Shown here one piece after another: positions 1-5,598 of a stretch of 6,257 nt of DNA. The DNA is from an uncultured beta proteobacterium (GTDB lineage: Bacteria; Pseudomonadota; Gammaproteobacteria; Burkholderiales; Rhodocyclaceae): contig CAJBIL010000453.1 of assembly GCA_903953145.1 (NCBI GenBank), forward strand, positions 1-6,257. Reading direction: 5' to 3'. The position numbers and the translations under genes were made by a program. Below the pieces are notes generated by a model. It saw only the letters and a program-made list of their open reading frames with translations, was not told the DNA's origin and did not search any database. Each line of letters begins with the position of its first letter. Position 1 is the stretch's first letter.

Positions 1-354
1 CAGTGAAACAAAGTGCGCCGCGCGATTGCTTTGCCCGGCCAGTGCGGCAAGCAATCTTTCGTTGTTGCGCGCATCGGATTTCGGCTCTCCCGCATAGCGT
101 GCAGACTGCACGCCGGGCATTCCGCCCAGCGCCGCCACACAGAGGCCGGAATCATCGGCCAGCGCCGGCAGGCCGGTTACCTGTGCCGCGTGCCGGGCCT
201 TGGCCAGCGCGTTCTCGACGAAGGTGCAATGCGGCTCATCGGCTTCAGTCACACCCAGTTCGCCCTGCGGGATCAGTTCCCAGCCATGCGGCGTCAGGAT
301 TTCACGCAGTTCCTTGAGCTTTTTGGCGTTGTTCGAGGCGAGAACGAGCTTCAT
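1..354 (-). CDS. rdgB: RdgB/HAM1 XTP/dITP pyrophosphatase, 3' part cut by window edge
   Basis: Hydrolyses non-canonical purine nucleoside triphosphates (XTP, dITP, ITP) to the monophosphate and pyrophosphate, cleaning the cytosolic nucleotide pool. The visible 118 residues are the N-terminal part of a protein usually near 195-200 residues; about 80 C-terminal residues lie outside the window. It opens with MKLVLASNNAKKLKEL, the family's substrate-binding N-terminus (SNN..K). ENALAKARHAA follows around residues 48-57, then ALADDSGL at 64-71 with the acidic pair D67/D68 expected for metal binding and catalysis, and PGVQSARYAG at 80-89. The ATG sits in an ATGA overlap with the rph stop codon, so translation is probably coupled to rph. 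No internal stop or frameshift is seen. Confidence 0.95.
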   Translation of the reverse strand, partial: MKLVLASNNAKKLKELREILTPHGWELIPQGELGVTEADEPHCTFVENALAKARHAAQVTGLPALADDSGLCVAALGGMPGVQSARYAGEPKSDARNNERLLAALAGQSNRAAHFVSL

Positions 355-1076
355 GCGACGGGCGTGGCCAGTGCTGCCTTCTGCCGGGCGACCAGCTCGC
401 CAATGCCGGCCTCGGCAAGATCAACCAGCGCGCTCATCTGCGCCCGGGAAAAAGGCTCGCCTTCCGCCGTTCCCTGAATTTCCACAATGCCGCCACGCCC
501 GGTCATCACCACGTTCATGTCGGTATCGCAACCCGAATCTTCGGGGTAATCAAGATCAAGCACGACGCTGCCTTGAAAAATGCCGACCGAAACGGCCGCC
601 ACATGGTCGCGAATCGGATTTTCAGCAAGCTTGCCCTTGGCCACCAGTTGCTCGCAGGCGTCCCACAGCGCCAGCCAGGCGCCGGTGATCGAGGCGCAGC
701 GCGTGCCGCCGTCGGCTTGTAAAACGTCGCAATCAAGCGTGATCTGCCGTTCGCCCAGCGCCTTGAGGTCGGTCACCGCGCGCAGCGAGCGGCCAATCAA
801 ACGCTGGATTTCCTGCGTGCGGCCGGTCTGCTTGCCCTTGGCGGCTTCCCGAGCGCTGCGCGTGTGCGTTGAACGCGGCAACATGCCGTATTCGGCCGTC
901 ACCCAGCCCTGCCCCTTGCCGCGCAAAAAGCCGGGAACAGACTCCTCGACGCTGGCGGTGCACAACACCTGCGTATCGCCCATCTCGATCAGGACAGAAC
1001 CTTCAGCATGGCGGGTGAAATTGCGGGTAATACGGACATCGCGCAATTGCGACGGCTGACGTTGGCTGGGGCGCAT
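351..1076 (-). CDS. rph: Ribonuclease PH
   Basis: Phosphorolytic 3'-5' exoribonuclease that trims the 3' ends of tRNA precursors and structured RNAs using inorganic phosphate; family members form hexamers. The 241-residue length matches the family (about 238). The N-terminal RPSQRQPSQLRDVRI is typical. GRTQEIQRLIGRSLRA places R86 at the known phosphate/RNA-binding position, QADGGTR places R126 at the second phosphate ligand, and LDYPEDSGCDTDMN carries D180, D184 and D186 in the catalytic acidic segment. The start is supported by AGGA about 7 bases upstream. The gene follows the PP2C gene after 45 bases and overlaps rdgB by 4 bases, so it is probably cotranscribed with both. The rph-rdgB pairing is common in proteobacteria. 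Confidence 0.97.
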   Translation of the reverse strand: MRPSQRQPSQLRDVRITRNFTRHAEGSVLIEMGDTQVLCTASVEESVPGFLRGKGQGWVTAEYGMLPRSTHTRSAREAAKGKQTGRTQEIQRLIGRSLRAVTDLKALGERQITLDCDVLQADGGTRCASITGAWLALWDACEQLVAKGKLAENPIRDHVAAVSVGIFQGSVVLDLDYPEDSGCDTDMNVVMTGRGGIVEIQGTAEGEPFSRAQMSALVDLAEAGIGELVARQKAALATPVA

Positions 1077-1121
1077 TGAATTTCCTGTTTTCTATGGACG
1101 GATTGAAGCGTTGAGGATTTG

Positions 1122-2042
1122 CTATTTGGAGAACTTCTGGATGGTCGAGCGGATTTCTTCAATGGCACGCTCGATTTCTTCATCAGTCAGCTCGGATTTA
1201 TAGGCCGGGTTGCGACCGAATTCTTCGAGTTTGGTGGTTACCGTGTCGTGCGACATGGTTTGCGTCGAAACAATGCTCTCGGCGCTCGTTTCATCTTCGA
1301 CATAGCTGTCTTCCCAGCGCACGGCAACGATCGAGAGATTATCGCCATGCGCGCCGGCCAGCACTTCGGCCTGGTCAAGCAGCGTCGGCACCGCCTGCAT
1401 CAAATTAGTGTTTTGCAGCGCAATGGCCAGCAGGTCATCGGGGAGCGGGCCCCACACGCCGTCGCTGCAAAGCGCCAGCACGTCGCCGGCCTCAAGCGGC
1501 GTTTTGCGCGAGAACTCGATTTCCGGCGCCAGCGGGCCGCCCAGACAGGTGTAGATCTTGTTGCGATCCGGGTGCACCGCCGCCTGCGCGGCGTTGATAA
1601 TGCCCTGATCAAGCAACACCCGGATGCGCGAATGATCGCGCGTGCGGAAAACCACCTTCCCGGCACGCAACAAATACAGGCGCGAGTCGCCGGCGTGCGC
1701 CCAGTAAGCGATGTTGTCCTGAATGATGCAGGCGACACAGGTCGTGCGTGGCGAGTCGCTAAGATTATGTTCCTTCGAAAAATCAAGAATCGCGTGATGC
1801 GCGTTGGTCATCGCCTTTTGCAGAAACAGAAAGGGATCGGGAATCTCAGGCAACGCCACACGCTGAAAAGCAGCGGTCAGCGTCTGCACGGCAATCTGCG
1901 CGGCAATCTCGCCGTAGTGATGGCCGCCCATTCCGTCGGCGACGACGATCAACAGCGCGTCACGCGAATAGCAATGCGCCAGCCGATCCTCGTTATTGGC
2001 CCGTTTGCCAATCCGGCTTTCCTGATAAATCGTAAATTTCAT
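1122..2042 (-). CDS. PP2C-family serine/threonine protein phosphatase
   Basis: Metal-dependent (Mn/Mg) phosphatase, probably cytosolic; no signal peptide or membrane segment is visible. The PP2C motifs appear in order: NNEDR at 16-20, VADGMGGHHYGE at 34-45 (metal-binding D36-G37), AGDSRLYLL at 117-125, TRDHS at 134-138, CSDGVWG at 192-198 (D194) and GDNLSIVAV at 233-241 (D234-N235). All catalytic metal ligands are therefore retained. The catalytic domain ends near residue 243. About 60 residues follow: a linker rich in Ser, Thr and acidic residues (about 245-272), then a charged, probably helical end (LTDEEIERAIEEIRSTIQKF, 285-304). The ATG lies inside the last bases of the kinase gene (ATGA overlap), which argues that the two are a kinase/phosphatase pair acting on shared substrates. 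The substrate is unknown. Confidence 0.93.
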   Translation of the reverse strand: MKFTIYQESRIGKRANNEDRLAHCYSRDALLIVVADGMGGHHYGEIAAQIAVQTLTAAFQRVALPEIPDPFLFLQKAMTNAHHAILDFSKEHNLSDSPRTTCVACIIQDNIAYWAHAGDSRLYLLRAGKVVFRTRDHSRIRVLLDQGIINAAQAAVHPDRNKIYTCLGGPLAPEIEFSRKTPLEAGDVLALCSDGVWGPLPDDLLAIALQNTNLMQAVPTLLDQAEVLAGAHGDNLSIVAVRWEDSYVEDETSAESIVSTQTMSHDTVTTKLEEFGRNPAYKSELTDEEIERAIEEIRSTIQKFSK

Positions 2043-2050
2043 TTTTTTCC
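2039..2050 (-). other. A7 slippery heptamer at kinase/PP2C junction (candidate -1 frameshift site)
   Basis: Reading the minus strand in the kinase frame, the last codons are GGA AAA AAA TGA. The seven A residues (2048 down to 2042) are phased as A_AAA_AAA, the arrangement required for a -1 slip. After such a slip the next codon is the PP2C ATG, so slipping would give a 630-residue kinase-phosphatase fusion. An AGGATTGG segment just upstream can act as Shine-Dalgarno for PP2C, and in dnaX a Shine-Dalgarno-like element stimulates slipping. The phase and bases are seen; any function is inferred. The simpler reading is ordinary translational coupling through ATGA. Confidence 0.4.
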
Positions 2051-3013
2051 AATCCTGTTCTTGAGCTGGCCGACGAGTTTGCCAAAACGCCGACCCAACC
2101 AGCCTGCGCCGTTACTTTCTCCGGCACGCTGCGGCACCACGACTTTCTCGGTCAGTGCTTTTTGCAATGCAAAAACACTCTGCGGCCGGTAAAGGTGATT
2201 GAGGCACAAACACCAGTCGATGGTTTCGAGTAACTGTTCGGAAAACTGCCCCTGCCAGCGCACCATCGAAGGCACCAGCAAATCATTCGTCAGGCGTTCA
2301 TCGGCGGCTTGCGGCGCGGCGCCGGACAAACAGGCATACATCGAAGCGCCAACGCTGTAAACGTCGCTCCACGGGCCGAGCAGTTCGCGCTGCGAATAAT
2401 GTTCGGGCGAGGCAAACCCCGGCGTATACATCGGCTTGAGCATCGGCGTATCGCGCTCCAGCGTTTGCCGCGCAGCCCCGAAATCAATCAGCACCGGCGT
2501 GTGGCCATTGCGCATGTAGATGTTCGATGGTTTGAGGTCGAGATGCAGCAGTTTATGCGAATGCACCTCGCGCAAGCCGTTGAGCAACTTGGTAAAAACG
2601 TTGCGGATAAAGTTCTCGGTAATCCCGGCACGGTTTTTCTGGATGTACTCCTGAAGCGTGTTGCCGTGCTCATACGCCATCACCATGTAGACCGTATCGT
2701 TAGCGCGAAAAAAGTTCAGCACACGCACCACGTTCGGATGCGAAAGCCTGGCCAACGCCCGGCCCTCCTCAAAAAAGCACTTCATCCCGTAACGAAAAGC
2801 CGGCGCATGATCAGGCGTAATCAGCGGCTTGATTTCCCCCTCGCCACGCAAGGCCAGACTGTTCGGCAGATATTCCTTGATCGCCACAGACACGCCCGTA
2901 GTATCGGATGCCAGATAAACAATGGAAAAACCGCCAAGCGATAGCTGCCGCTCGATGCAGTATTCATCGAGCTGGAAGCCAGGAGGTAATGCATGGTTGG
3001 CTTGTTGCGCCAT
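2039..3013 (-). CDS. Hanks-type serine/threonine protein kinase
   Basis: A 324-residue protein with a kinase domain at about 17-285 and no transmembrane or PASTA segment, so probably soluble. Visible key residues are the ATP lysine K46 in VAIKEYLP, a helix-C glutamate at E83, catalytic loop HLDLKPSN (H157, D159, K161, N164), DFG at 177-179, SPE at 202-204 in the APE position, and GPWSDVYSVGASMY. These suggest an active enzyme. Two oddities: the HRD arginine is Leu (a non-RD kinase), and the glycine loop is weakened to LSLGGFSIVY. The last 20 residues (305-324) are basic with hydrophobics spaced 3-4 apart, possibly a membrane- or partner-binding helix. An in-frame TGA lies immediately before the ATG and no Shine-Dalgarno is visible, so this is the first possible start. 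It heads a unit with PP2C, rph and rdgB. Confidence 0.93.
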   Translation of the reverse strand: MAQQANHALPPGFQLDEYCIERQLSLGGFSIVYLASDTTGVSVAIKEYLPNSLALRGEGEIKPLITPDHAPAFRYGMKCFFEEGRALARLSHPNVVRVLNFFRANDTVYMVMAYEHGNTLQEYIQKNRAGITENFIRNVFTKLLNGLREVHSHKLLHLDLKPSNIYMRNGHTPVLIDFGAARQTLERDTPMLKPMYTPGFASPEHYSQRELLGPWSDVYSVGASMYACLSGAAPQAADERLTNDLLVPSMVRWQGQFSEQLLETIDWCLCLNHLYRPQSVFALQKALTEKVVVPQRAGESNGAGWLGRRFGKLVGQLKNRIGKK

Positions 3014-3025
3014 TCAGGTGGGGGC

Positions 3026-3031
3026 TATGAT
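3026..3031 (+). promoter_or_regulatory. Candidate -10 box for yicC
   Basis: TATGAT matches the sigma-70 -10 consensus at five of six positions and lies about 85 bases before the yicC ATG. A poor -35 candidate, TTGTTG at 3002-3007, is 18 bases upstream and lies partly within the kinase start region. This is a consensus match only, with no further support. Confidence 0.3.
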
Positions 3032-3069
3032 GTGGTTTTCCAGCCATTTTCAGGGTTTGCCGGCAGGCT

Positions 3070-3100
3070 GTAAAGCTGGCCGCCAGCATGCACCCGTCAA
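3070..3100 (-). promoter_or_regulatory. Candidate promoter for the kinase-PP2C-rph-rdgB unit
   Basis: On the minus strand, TTGACG (3100 down to 3095) matches the -35 consensus at five of six positions. At 17-19 bases spacing only poor -10 boxes (AGCTTT, GCTTTA or CTTTAC) are found. It would give a leader of roughly 50 bases before the kinase ATG. A good -35 with a poor -10 could indicate an activated promoter or chance. Confidence 0.25.
3075..3087. repeat. Perfect 13-base inverted repeat in divergent intergenic region
   Basis: GCTGGC and GCCAGC flank a single C, giving 6-base perfect arms. The repeat lies between the divergent kinase and yicC genes and overlaps the spacer and -10 area of the candidate minus-strand promoter. 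That position would suit an operator controlling one or both directions. No known regulator consensus is recognised. Confidence 0.35.
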
Positions 3101-3115
3101 AACATCAGGATTCCC

Positions 3116-3982
3116 ATGATCTACAGCATGACCGGCTATGCCGCCAGAACGCGTGACGTTGAACACGGCGCACTCCACATCGAACTGAAAAGCGTTAATT
3201 CACGCTACCTCGATTTCCAGTTTCGCATTTGCGAAGAGTTGCGTGTTGTCGAACCGGCACTGCGTGAGTTGATTGGCGCCCGGCTATCGCGCGGCAAGGT
3301 CGAGTGCCGGGTCAACTTCATTCCGGCGGCAGCCCGCGCCCAGCAATCAACGCTGAATGGCGAGTTGCTTGAGCGCCTGAAGGGCTTTGAAGCCCAGATC
3401 CGCGCCGAGCTACCGCAAGCCGCGCCACTCACGGTCAGCGATGTACTGCGCTGGCCCGGCATGTTTGGCGACGAGTCGCTCGATATCGAAGCGCTGGTTC
3501 CCGCCTGCCTCGCGCTAGGCAAAGAAGCGCTGGAGGACTTCGCTGCCAGCCGCAGCCGTGAAGGTGAAAAACTCAGCGCCGTAATTCTCGAGCGGGTCAC
3601 CCGCATGCGCGAACTGGTTGGCGAAGTCGCCCCGCGCATTCCCGCCGCCCAGGCCGCATTTCAGGAAAAACTAAAGCAGCGCCTGATCGAAGCGATTGGC
3701 AGTGTCGACGATGAGCGGGTTCGCCAGGAAGTCGCTGTGTTCGCCGTGCGGATCGATGTGGCCGAAGAGCTGGCGCGCCTATCCACCCATCTCGACGAAG
3801 TAGAGCGCGTCCTCAAAACCGGCGGCGCCAGCGGCAAACGCCTCGATTTTCTGATGCAGGAACTCAACCGTGAAGCCAATACACTCGGCTCAAAATCCGT
3901 CGTCAGCGAAGTATCGCAAACCGCGATGGAGCTGAAATTACTGATCGAGCAAATGCGCGAGCAGGTGCAGAATCTGGAATAA
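3116..3982 (+). CDS. yicC: YicC/YloC-family endoribonuclease
   Basis: A 288-residue member of the YicC family (E. coli YicC is 287), a metal-dependent endoribonuclease family; E. coli YicC has been linked to decay of small RNAs. The N-terminus MIYSMTGYAARTRD is the family hallmark, followed by ELKSVNSRYLDFQFR (about 24-38), LSRGKVECRV (57-66) and the C-terminal DUF1732 block with VRQEVAVFAVRIDVAEELARLSTHL and GKRLDFLMQELNREANTLGSKS near 240-260. It ends in LLIEQMREQVQNLE, as usual. The start is supported by AGGA at 3107-3110, five bases before the ATG. The gene is divergent from the kinase. It is often next to gmk, but here about 980 bases holding a toxin-antitoxin module intervene. Confidence 0.95.
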   Translation: MIYSMTGYAARTRDVEHGALHIELKSVNSRYLDFQFRICEELRVVEPALRELIGARLSRGKVECRVNFIPAAARAQQSTLNGELLERLKGFEAQIRAELPQAAPLTVSDVLRWPGMFGDESLDIEALVPACLALGKEALEDFAASRSREGEKLSAVILERVTRMRELVGEVAPRIPAAQAAFQEKLKQRLIEAIGSVDDERVRQEVAVFAVRIDVAEELARLSTHLDEVERVLKTGGASGKRLDFLMQELNREANTLGSKSVVSEVSQTAMELKLLIEQMREQVQNLE

Positions 3983-4045
3983 GGTTTCAGGCCGTTTCAC
4001 GACGGCGTACAAAACCAACACAAGCCCACTCACTGCATAGTTCCA

Positions 4046-4423
4046 TTACGCGGCTTCCTGCCGCAATGGATAATCCTGAATCAATACTGTCGCCGGAATG
4101 CCGAGGCCAAAAGATAGCCGGCGAATCATTTCCAGAGTGAGTGGTCTTACCCGGTTAAGTATGTCCGAGACCCTGCCTCGCGGCCCGATGTACGGTTCCA
4201 AGTCTTTGCGCGTCAAATCACGCGTTTCCATAACGTAGAGCAGGAAATCAACAGGGTCTGGTGCCGTAATGGAGAAGTGTGTTTTCTCGTAGGCTTCTAC
4301 GAGCATGGATAACACTTCCAGCTGATCAGCCGCTTCGCAACCATCGGGGGCGTCCCACAGCGCCTCAATTTGAGTAAGAGCAGTTTGATAATCGGCTTCT
4401 GAATGGATCGGTTTAATGGTCAT
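4046..4423 (-). CDS. higA: HigA-family antitoxin, XRE-type helix-turn-helix
   Basis: A 125-residue antitoxin expected to bind and neutralise the upstream-encoded toxin and, with it, to repress the operon. The N-terminal part (about 1-65: MTIKPIHSEADYQTAL, then EALWDAPDG) is the toxin-binding half. LTRKDLEPYIGPRGRVSDIL (70-89) and RPLTLEMIRRLSFGLGIP (93-110) form the HTH half of the HigA type. A longer reading from 4471 exists, but 4423 is preferred: AGGAG lies 7 bases before its ATG, and homologues begin with a similar MTIKPI-like sequence. The Shine-Dalgarno overlaps the higB stop codon, with a 10-base gap between genes, so translation is coupled to the toxin. No frameshift is seen, so it appears functional. 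Confidence 0.92.
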   Translation of the reverse strand: MTIKPIHSEADYQTALTQIEALWDAPDGCEAADQLEVLSMLVEAYEKTHFSITAPDPVDFLLYVMETRDLTRKDLEPYIGPRGRVSDILNRVRPLTLEMIRRLSFGLGIPATVLIQDYPLRQEAA

Positions 4424-4430
4424 AGCCTTG

Positions 4431-4435
4431 CTCCT
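4431..4435 (-). promoter_or_regulatory. higA Shine-Dalgarno overlapping higB stop
   Basis: AGGAG on the minus strand, 7 bases upstream of the higA ATG at 4423, shares two bases with the higB TAG (4436-4434). It decides the 4423 start over the upstream ATG codons inside higB. It also suggests that ribosomes finishing the toxin re-initiate on the antitoxin. Confidence 0.75.
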
Positions 4436-4727
4436 AAATAGCCGAGGCATCAATACGGTCATAGTCGGCATGCGTACCGACGAATCGGACGAACATCAAC
4501 CCCTGCGAGTAGCGAACAGCAACTACCAGTCTGAAATCGTTGCCCTTGATATTGAACACCACCCGGTTATTCGCCAGAAAACTAGCATTCCGTTGCGCTG
4601 CTTTATTATCTGCTGGCGACCTCCAATCCGCGTTACTGACTTCGGCATACCATCCCCGTAGCGGTACTTCTGCATGAGGATAATGCGTCCAGAATTCGCG
4701 TAAAGTTCGGATTGAAATAATTCGCAT
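4434..4727 (-). CDS. higB: HigB-family toxin (ribosome-dependent mRNA interferase)
   Basis: A 97-residue toxin of the HigB type of the E. coli HigB/YgjN branch (usual length about 95-105). Family members cleave mRNA on translating ribosomes. Visible family segments are MRIISIRTLREFW at the start, a WRSPADNKAAQRNASFL segment at about 35-51, the core NRVVFNIKGNDFRLVVAV at 54-71, and VRFVGTHADYDRID at 80-93 with the conserved H86 and the Y89-D90 pair. The toxin gene precedes the antitoxin, the usual hig order. There is no recognisable Shine-Dalgarno before the ATG (the leader reads AATTGAACC), which would keep toxin output low relative to higA. The pair lies in lower-GC sequence, opposite in orientation to yicC and gmk, which suggests acquisition by transfer. 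Confidence 0.92.
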   Translation of the reverse strand: MRIISIRTLREFWTHYPHAEVPLRGWYAEVSNADWRSPADNKAAQRNASFLANNRVVFNIKGNDFRLVVAVRYSQGLMFVRFVGTHADYDRIDASAI

Positions 4728-4743
4728 GGTTCAATTTAGCGCG

Positions 4744-4758
4744 ATACCAAAATGGTAT
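4744..4758. promoter_or_regulatory. Palindromic operator candidate for higBA
   Basis: ATACCA-AAA-TGGTAT is a perfect 6+6 inverted repeat with a 3-base spacer, located 17 to 31 bases upstream of the higB ATG. Its size and position are those of an autoregulatory operator bound by HigA or HigB-HigA. Promoter boxes around it are not clear enough to define. Confidence 0.6.
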
Positions 4759-4889
4759 TAAACAGATTTTGCGAGTTGCAGTGGATTTCCTTCAGTTTCC
4801 TTTGGCAGCGTAATGCCCCGCGCGTCCGGTATGATTGAAAAGTTGTGATAGCTGAGGACAAGACCTGAACCAAACTGTTGTGGAAAACA
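4758..4889 (-). pseudogene. Possible remnant of an unrecognised gene, 3' end only
   Basis: Immediately upstream of the higBA operator, the minus strand has 43 open codons ending in TAA at 4760-4758, with an in-frame TGA at 4892-4890 and no ATG, GTG or TTG start in the frame. The translation looks protein-like rather than random, for example GLVLSYHNFSII and then PDARGITLPKETEGNPLQL, ending LAKSV. I do not recognise the family. An open run of this length is not statistically unusual, so the call rests on composition only. It could be the tail of a gene truncated when the toxin-antitoxin region was inserted, or chance. Confidence 0.3.
4830..4835 (+). promoter_or_regulatory. Candidate -10 box for gmk-rpoZ-spoT
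   Basis: TATGAT lies about 130 bases before the gmk ATG. The best -35-like hexamer, TTGGCA at 4802-4807, is 22 bases away, which is too far, so the promoter is not convincing. It is listed because a promoter is expected between the opposing higBA module and gmk (4728-4963), and no better one was seen. Confidence 0.2.
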
Positions 4890-4915
4890 TCAAAGAATAA
4901 CGATCAACCAGCAGG

Positions 4916-4932
4916 GGCGTGCCATAGACGCC
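4916..4932 (+). other. Short hairpin in the gmk 5' leader
   Basis: GGCGT and ACGCC pair around a 7-base loop. Two further G residues and a downstream CCCC (4937-4940) could extend the stem with a bulge. It lies about 30 bases before the gmk ATG. No riboswitch or known leader element is recognised and the stem is weak. Confidence 0.2.
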
Positions 4933-4963
4933 TACACCCCCAAAAGCCAAACGGAGCGGCATC

Positions 4964-5572
4964 ATGGCAGGACATCTTTACATCATCACGGCGCCATCCG
5001 GCGCGGGCAAAACGACGTTGGTGCGTCTGTTGCTCGAGAACGATCCAGGCATTCGTTTATCCATTTCCTGCACGACGCGGGCGCCGCGCAGCGGGGAGCA
5101 AGATGGCCGCGAATATCATTTTTTAAGCGTGCCGGATTTTCTGACACGGATTGAAAGCGACGATTTTCTCGAATGGGCCGAGGTGCATGGCAACTATTAC
5201 GGCACCTCGAAGCGCTGGATCGAGGCCGAAATGGCGACCGGGCGCGATGTCCTGCTCGAAATCGACTGGCAGGGCGCGCAGCAGGTACGCAAGTTGTTTC
5301 CGGCGGCGATTGGTGTGTTTATTTTGCCGCCGTCGCTTGATGAGCTGGCCAAACGGCTGTCCGGGCGTGGCACGGATGCAGTTGAAATAATCGCACGTCG
5401 TTTGGCAGCAGCGCGAGACGAGATGCGGCATGTCGGGGAATTCGACTATGTTATTATCAACGACGACTTGCAGCAGGCGCTTGTTGATTTATTGTCGGTC
5501 GTGCGCGCCTCGCGGCTGCATTACGCAACCCAGCGCCAGCGCCATTCCCGATTGTTTGCAACACTGCTCTGA
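4964..5572 (+). CDS. gmk: Guanylate kinase
   Basis: Phosphorylates GMP (and dGMP) to GDP using ATP, an essential cytosolic step toward GTP and (p)ppGpp. Length 202 residues, usual for the family. The P-loop is APSGAGKTT at 10-18 (K16), with Ala at the first Gly position as in E. coli Gmk. The GMP-binding region follows: SCTTRAPRSGEQDGREYHF (35-53), FLEWAEVHGNYYGTS (68-82) and VLLEIDWQGAQQVR (96-109). The lid segment RLSGRGTDAVEIIARRL spans 131-147, and the C-terminal part carries YVIINDDL (162-169) and RLHYATQRQRH. GGAG at 4953-4956, seven bases before the ATG, supports the start. It is followed after 26 bases by rpoZ and then spoT, the conserved proteobacterial order. The usual upstream partner yicC is displaced by the higBA insert. 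Confidence 0.97.
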   Translation: MAGHLYIITAPSGAGKTTLVRLLLENDPGIRLSISCTTRAPRSGEQDGREYHFLSVPDFLTRIESDDFLEWAEVHGNYYGTSKRWIEAEMATGRDVLLEIDWQGAQQVRKLFPAAIGVFILPPSLDELAKRLSGRGTDAVEIIARRLAAARDEMRHVGEFDYVIINDDLQQALVDLLSVVRASRLHYATQRQRHSRLFATLL

Positions 5573-5598
5573 TTTTTCAGGATTTTGAGGATATTGAT

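Noticed and set aside
1119..2192. Long plus-strand open frame (357 codons) opposite the PP2C gene
   Set aside because: It is the antisense shadow of a gene with all PP2C motifs. Its translation is Arg/His/Gln-rich with no recognisable domain.
2309..2944. Plus-strand open frame opposite the kinase
   Set aside because: Antisense shadow of the kinase gene; low-complexity basic translation and no homology signs.
3991..4006. Hairpin GCCGT/ACGGC between yicC and higA as a bidirectional terminator
   Set aside because: Only a 5-bp stem, with no T-run following in either direction.
4424..4471. Upstream extension of higA by 16 codons
   Set aside because: It would overlap the end of higB and lacks a Shine-Dalgarno, whereas the ATG at 4423 has AGGAG at 7 bases and matches family starts.
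4728..4963. tRNA, riboswitch or CRISPR-like element in the gmk leader
   Set aside because: No cloverleaf, no recognised aptamer core and no repeated spacers; only weak short pairings.
4878..5126. Plus-strand open frame overlapping the start of gmk
   Set aside because: It runs out of frame through the Gmk P-loop region and has no family features.
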